Source: Chrysemys picta bellii (lineage: Eukaryota; Chordata; Testudines; Emydidae). Taken from it: a DNA stretch of 64,000 nucleotides. Shown one piece after another: positions 61,275 through 64,000 of this stretch. Each line of letters begins with the position of its first letter. Within the stretch, counting starts at the first letter, position 1. A program made the position numbers and the translations under genes. The stretch spans positions 235,916,394 to 235,980,393 of the forward strand of contig NC_088792.1 of the NCBI RefSeq assembly GCF_011386835.1. The letters are read 5' to 3'. The notes beneath the pieces were generated by a model. That model did not search any database. It was given only the letters and a program-made list of their open reading frames with translations, and was not told the DNA's origin.

Positions 61275-62150
61275 CATGAATCTTCTCCAAAAAGCGGAAA
61301 TGAGGTCAAATTACAAAGGATGAATATTAAAAAAAAAAATCTACAGAAGCATGTAGGGACAAAACTAGAAAGACCAGGGCACAAAATGATATTAAACTAG
61401 CTAGAGACAATCTATAAATACATTAGAAGCAAGAGGAAAACCAAGGATGGGTAGGCCCATTATTCAACTAAGAAGGAAAGACAATAACAGAAAATGTGGA
61501 AATGGAAGAGGTGCTAAATGACTTTTTTTCTTTCTTTTTTCACCAAAAAGGTTACTAGTGATCAGATGTCTAACATAGTGAATGCCAGTGAAAATGAGAT
61601 AGGATCTGAGGCTAAAATAGGGAAAGAACAAGTTAAAAATTACTTAGACAACTTAGATATCTTCAAGTTGGCAGGGCCTAGAATACTCACAGAGCTGGCT
61701 GAAGAGTTATTTGAGCCATGGAAAACTCGTGGAAGGCTGGAGAGATTCCAGCAGACTGGAAGAGGGCAAATATAATGCCAATCTGTAAAAGGGGGAATAA
61801 GGACAACTCCGGGAATTACAGACCAGTCAGCTTAACTTCAGTACCCAGAAAGCTAATGGAGCAAATAATCAAGCAATCAATTTGCAAACACCTAGAAGAT
61901 AACAAGGTAATAAGTAACAGTCAACGTGGATTTGTCAAGAACAAATCGTGTCAAACCAACCTAATAGCTTTCTTTGACAGGGTAAAAAGCCTCATGGATG
62001 GGGGGGAAGCAGTAGATGTGGTATATCTTGACTTTAGTAAGGCTTTTGATACTGTCTCACATGACCGTCTCATAAATAAACTAGGGAAATATAGCCTAGA
62101 TGGAACCACTATAAGGTGGGTGCATAACTAGTTGGAAAACCATTCCAAGA
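61275..62150 (+). mobile_element. CR1 LINE, reverse-transcriptase fragment
   Basis: The + strand reads, across one frameshift near 61,720-61,770, the N-terminal half of the CR1 reverse transcriptase: ADWKRANIMPICKRG, NYRPVSLTSVPRKLMEQI, QRGFVKNKSCQTNL, and motif A VVYLDFSKAFDTVSHDRL. It is truncated at both ends (no motif with the DD pair, no 3' tail). Same orientation as the gene. Confidence 0.88.
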
Positions 62151-62800
62151 GAAACAAGATAGACCAAGTTTTAGACCAATTGACTTTAACAAAGTTCCTC
62201 TTTATCTATCGAGTCCAATTTTGTGCAGTTAATCATTTGGATTCTACTCATTAGGCATTAAAATTGTGTACATTTTTACCAATTATGATACCTGGCAACA
62301 CTTTCCTAGTTTTACCTTCAGTTTAATTGTTAATTGTTTAAAAATAGGTGGGAACTCTTGTTCACCATAGTCTATGATCCTTTAAACTGAACTGCTTTTT
62401 GACTTTCTAACAAACCAAATCCATTTCCAAAACATCCATTTTTCAGTAAGAAAACCAATGGATTTTCCTTTATCTATCTATTTTGAGGAGAAAGTTGTTG
62501 CAGCAGAGCAGAGGTGCTACTCGGAGTTGCGTTGTTTTGCTATATTATGCAGGGGACTTTAGATACAGACTGCACACTGTTTCTAACCTGTGTAGGATTT
62601 TTACATAGGAGGAGATATGCTTAGTCTTGGAGCAGGCAGCAGGGGGGAAGTAGGGAGCATACTGTGTTCCTCTGTCATCTGTCCAGAGAGCAGCAATGGG
62701 TTAGCTGCAGAGGAAGCAGTTCACCGTTTTCCCAGTAAGAGGCATTAGCCTGCATATTTAATCAGACCTCAGTAGTGTGATGACAAATAGCTGGCCAAGG

Positions 62801-62877
62801 TGATGATACTCAAACACTTTAAAGCACTTGGAAATCTATGGATGAAAAGCACTATATAAGTACTAATCATTATTATG
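62801..62877 (+). mobile_element. MIR-like 3' tail
   Basis: TTTAAAGCACTTGGAAATC, GAAAAGCACTATATAAGTAC and ATTATTA form the MIR 3' end. Confidence 0.6.
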
Positions 62878-62914
62878 AGAAAGAAGTAATACTTAGTAAA
62901 TAACTTGGGCTCCC

Positions 62915-63010
62915 ACCTTGCAAACACTGATGTACATGAGTAACTTTACATATGGGAGTAGTCCCTTCAGTTCAGTACATCTCACTGAGTTATTCATGTG
63001 CATGTTTGTT
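62915..63010. repeat. Old palindromic MITE-like relic
   Basis: GATGTACATGAGTAACTTTA, GGAGTAGTCCCTTCAGTTCA and CTCACTGAGTTATTCATGTG have complementary halves and are similar to a relic near 885-960. Confidence 0.45.
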
Positions 63011-63854
63011 AGTATGTATGTCAACAGGGGAAATGGAAAAGTGTGTGCCTTTTGAGGAAGGAATTACTTTCAGCTCCTCAGTAGCAGTCTGAAATCAATG
63101 CCCTGGGGTCAAGATGAGTTACAGGAGATTATCCTGTTAGAGGATAAACACTAATTTCTACTTCCCTTGTTCAAGCAAGAAGTCCCATTGATCTCAAAAG
63201 GCCAAATCCTGTGCGCTTTGCTCAGAAGTAGTCCCAAATAACCTCTAATTAGTCTCCTAAGAGTTCTGCTTTTAAACAATTTGCTTTCTCAACATTCATC
63301 CATGTTGTACAGAAATATTTGCAGCCATGTTGCTGGGAAAAAATGCATCCATTGTGCAAAAGAAATAAAAGGTTTTGCAAACCTGTTTTTGCAGCATTCG
63401 TGAAGCTCTAATTAAGACTTTTTTTTTTTAATACTAGCTAGGGTAGAAGGTTGAAAATACTGCTACACAGCAGGCTGAGCAAAGTGTTTTATTCTTAAAT
63501 TGATTTAGAAAATTTTGGTTCTGCTCCCATTCTCCCTGGATCTAAGCAGGGACGAATCTGAATCTTCCATGGTGCCCCACAAAATTTTTGCTATTTTCTT
63601 CTCTTACCATTTCCATCAAGCTCTGAGGTTACAGTGACTGCCCCTAATCTTGATGAGATTGCTAGTCATTGCATTACCCTCTGCTCTGCCAGCAGTACCA
63701 GTCTATTTGTCAGCTTTTCCCACAAATTAAAACAAAACCGTGTACTTGTGCACAGTTGTCAGTAACCACATGCGTGTTTCTGTCACTGTTACTCATCCTC
63801 CCTTCCCCTGTACCCTCCATTGGTTTGTGCAGCCTCTTGTTTTGTCTTATTTTA

Positions 63855-63985
63855 AAATAGATTATGAGTGCTTTGAGGCAGGGAGTGACTCTTACTCTGT
63901 GTACGTACAGTGCTAGGACAATGAGGTTCAATGCTAAATAGGGCCTCTGGGCACTATCATAATGTAGATAATAAATAACTATAGT
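63855..63985 (+). mobile_element. MIR/L2-like tail
   Basis: GAGTGCTTTGAGGCAGGGAG, GTACGTACAGTGCTAGGACA and GGGCACTATCATAATG, then AATAAATAA, match the 3' region shared by old MIR/L2-type retroposons. Confidence 0.55.
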
Positions 63986-64000
63986 ATATGCCACTCTCAC

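Larger units (their letters stand above)
59172..64000 (+). other. CRISPLD1: CRISPLD1 intron 13 (to window end)
   Basis: Starts GTAAGT and has no further exon. It contains a family 1 retroposon (59,406), an old dispersed repeat (60,765-60,880), a CR1 fragment (61,275-62,150) and MIR-like tails. A (TC)n run lies near 60,130-60,147. The intervals 59,623-60,760 and 62,151-62,800 show nothing else. Confidence 0.8.

Overview
The window is vertebrate nuclear DNA, almost certainly from a turtle. It carries exons of the secreted CAP/LCCL protein gene CRISPLD1 on the + strand, separated by large introns. The repeat content is typically chelonian: CR1 LINEs, a tRNA-derived SINE with a CR1 tail (the tortoise Pol III/SINE type), many non-autonomous hAT elements with 8-bp target duplications, LTRs with 5-bp duplications, and old MIR-like SINEs. 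I see no other protein-coding gene, no tRNA or rRNA gene, no CRISPR and no bacterial feature.

Layout. 1-12,100 is upstream intergenic DNA. It holds a solo LTR (2936-3477), LINE pieces, a 1.65-kb hAT element (6571-8220), a CR1 (10,020-10,740) and a diverged GGATCC-rich repeat field that runs up to the promoter. 12,050-12,900 is a CpG-rich promoter and non-coding first exon. The start codon is in exon 2 (ATG at 14,149). Intron 2 runs from 14,407 to 42,773 and is filled with transposons. Exons 3-13 lie at 42,774-59,171. Intron 13 continues to the window end and contains a CR1 reverse-transcriptase fragment. The last CRISPLD1 exon(s), which finish the second LCCL domain and the C-terminus, lie beyond 64,000.

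The twelve coding exons join in phase to give 453 codons: signal peptide, RGKR processing site, CAP domain, acidic/serine-rich linker, LCCL 1, and the first half of LCCL 2. All splice junctions listed are AG/GT and all phases agree, so the gene looks intact as far as it can be followed.

The most interesting structure outside the gene is in the short retroposons. Two otherwise different families both carry a segment that folds like a hammerhead ribozyme: stem I, CTGAAGA, stem II, GAA, palindromic AGCT, T, stem I. Stems I and II differ between the families but still pair. Four insertions of the first family have 10-13 bp target duplications, and two of them carry inverted tail duplications. This resembles non-autonomous Penelope-like elements or retrozymes. 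Other notable structures are two opposite-orientation TA-flanked MITEs inside one CR1, a hAT inside a hAT with a flipped 22-bp end, and a local direct duplication in intron 12.
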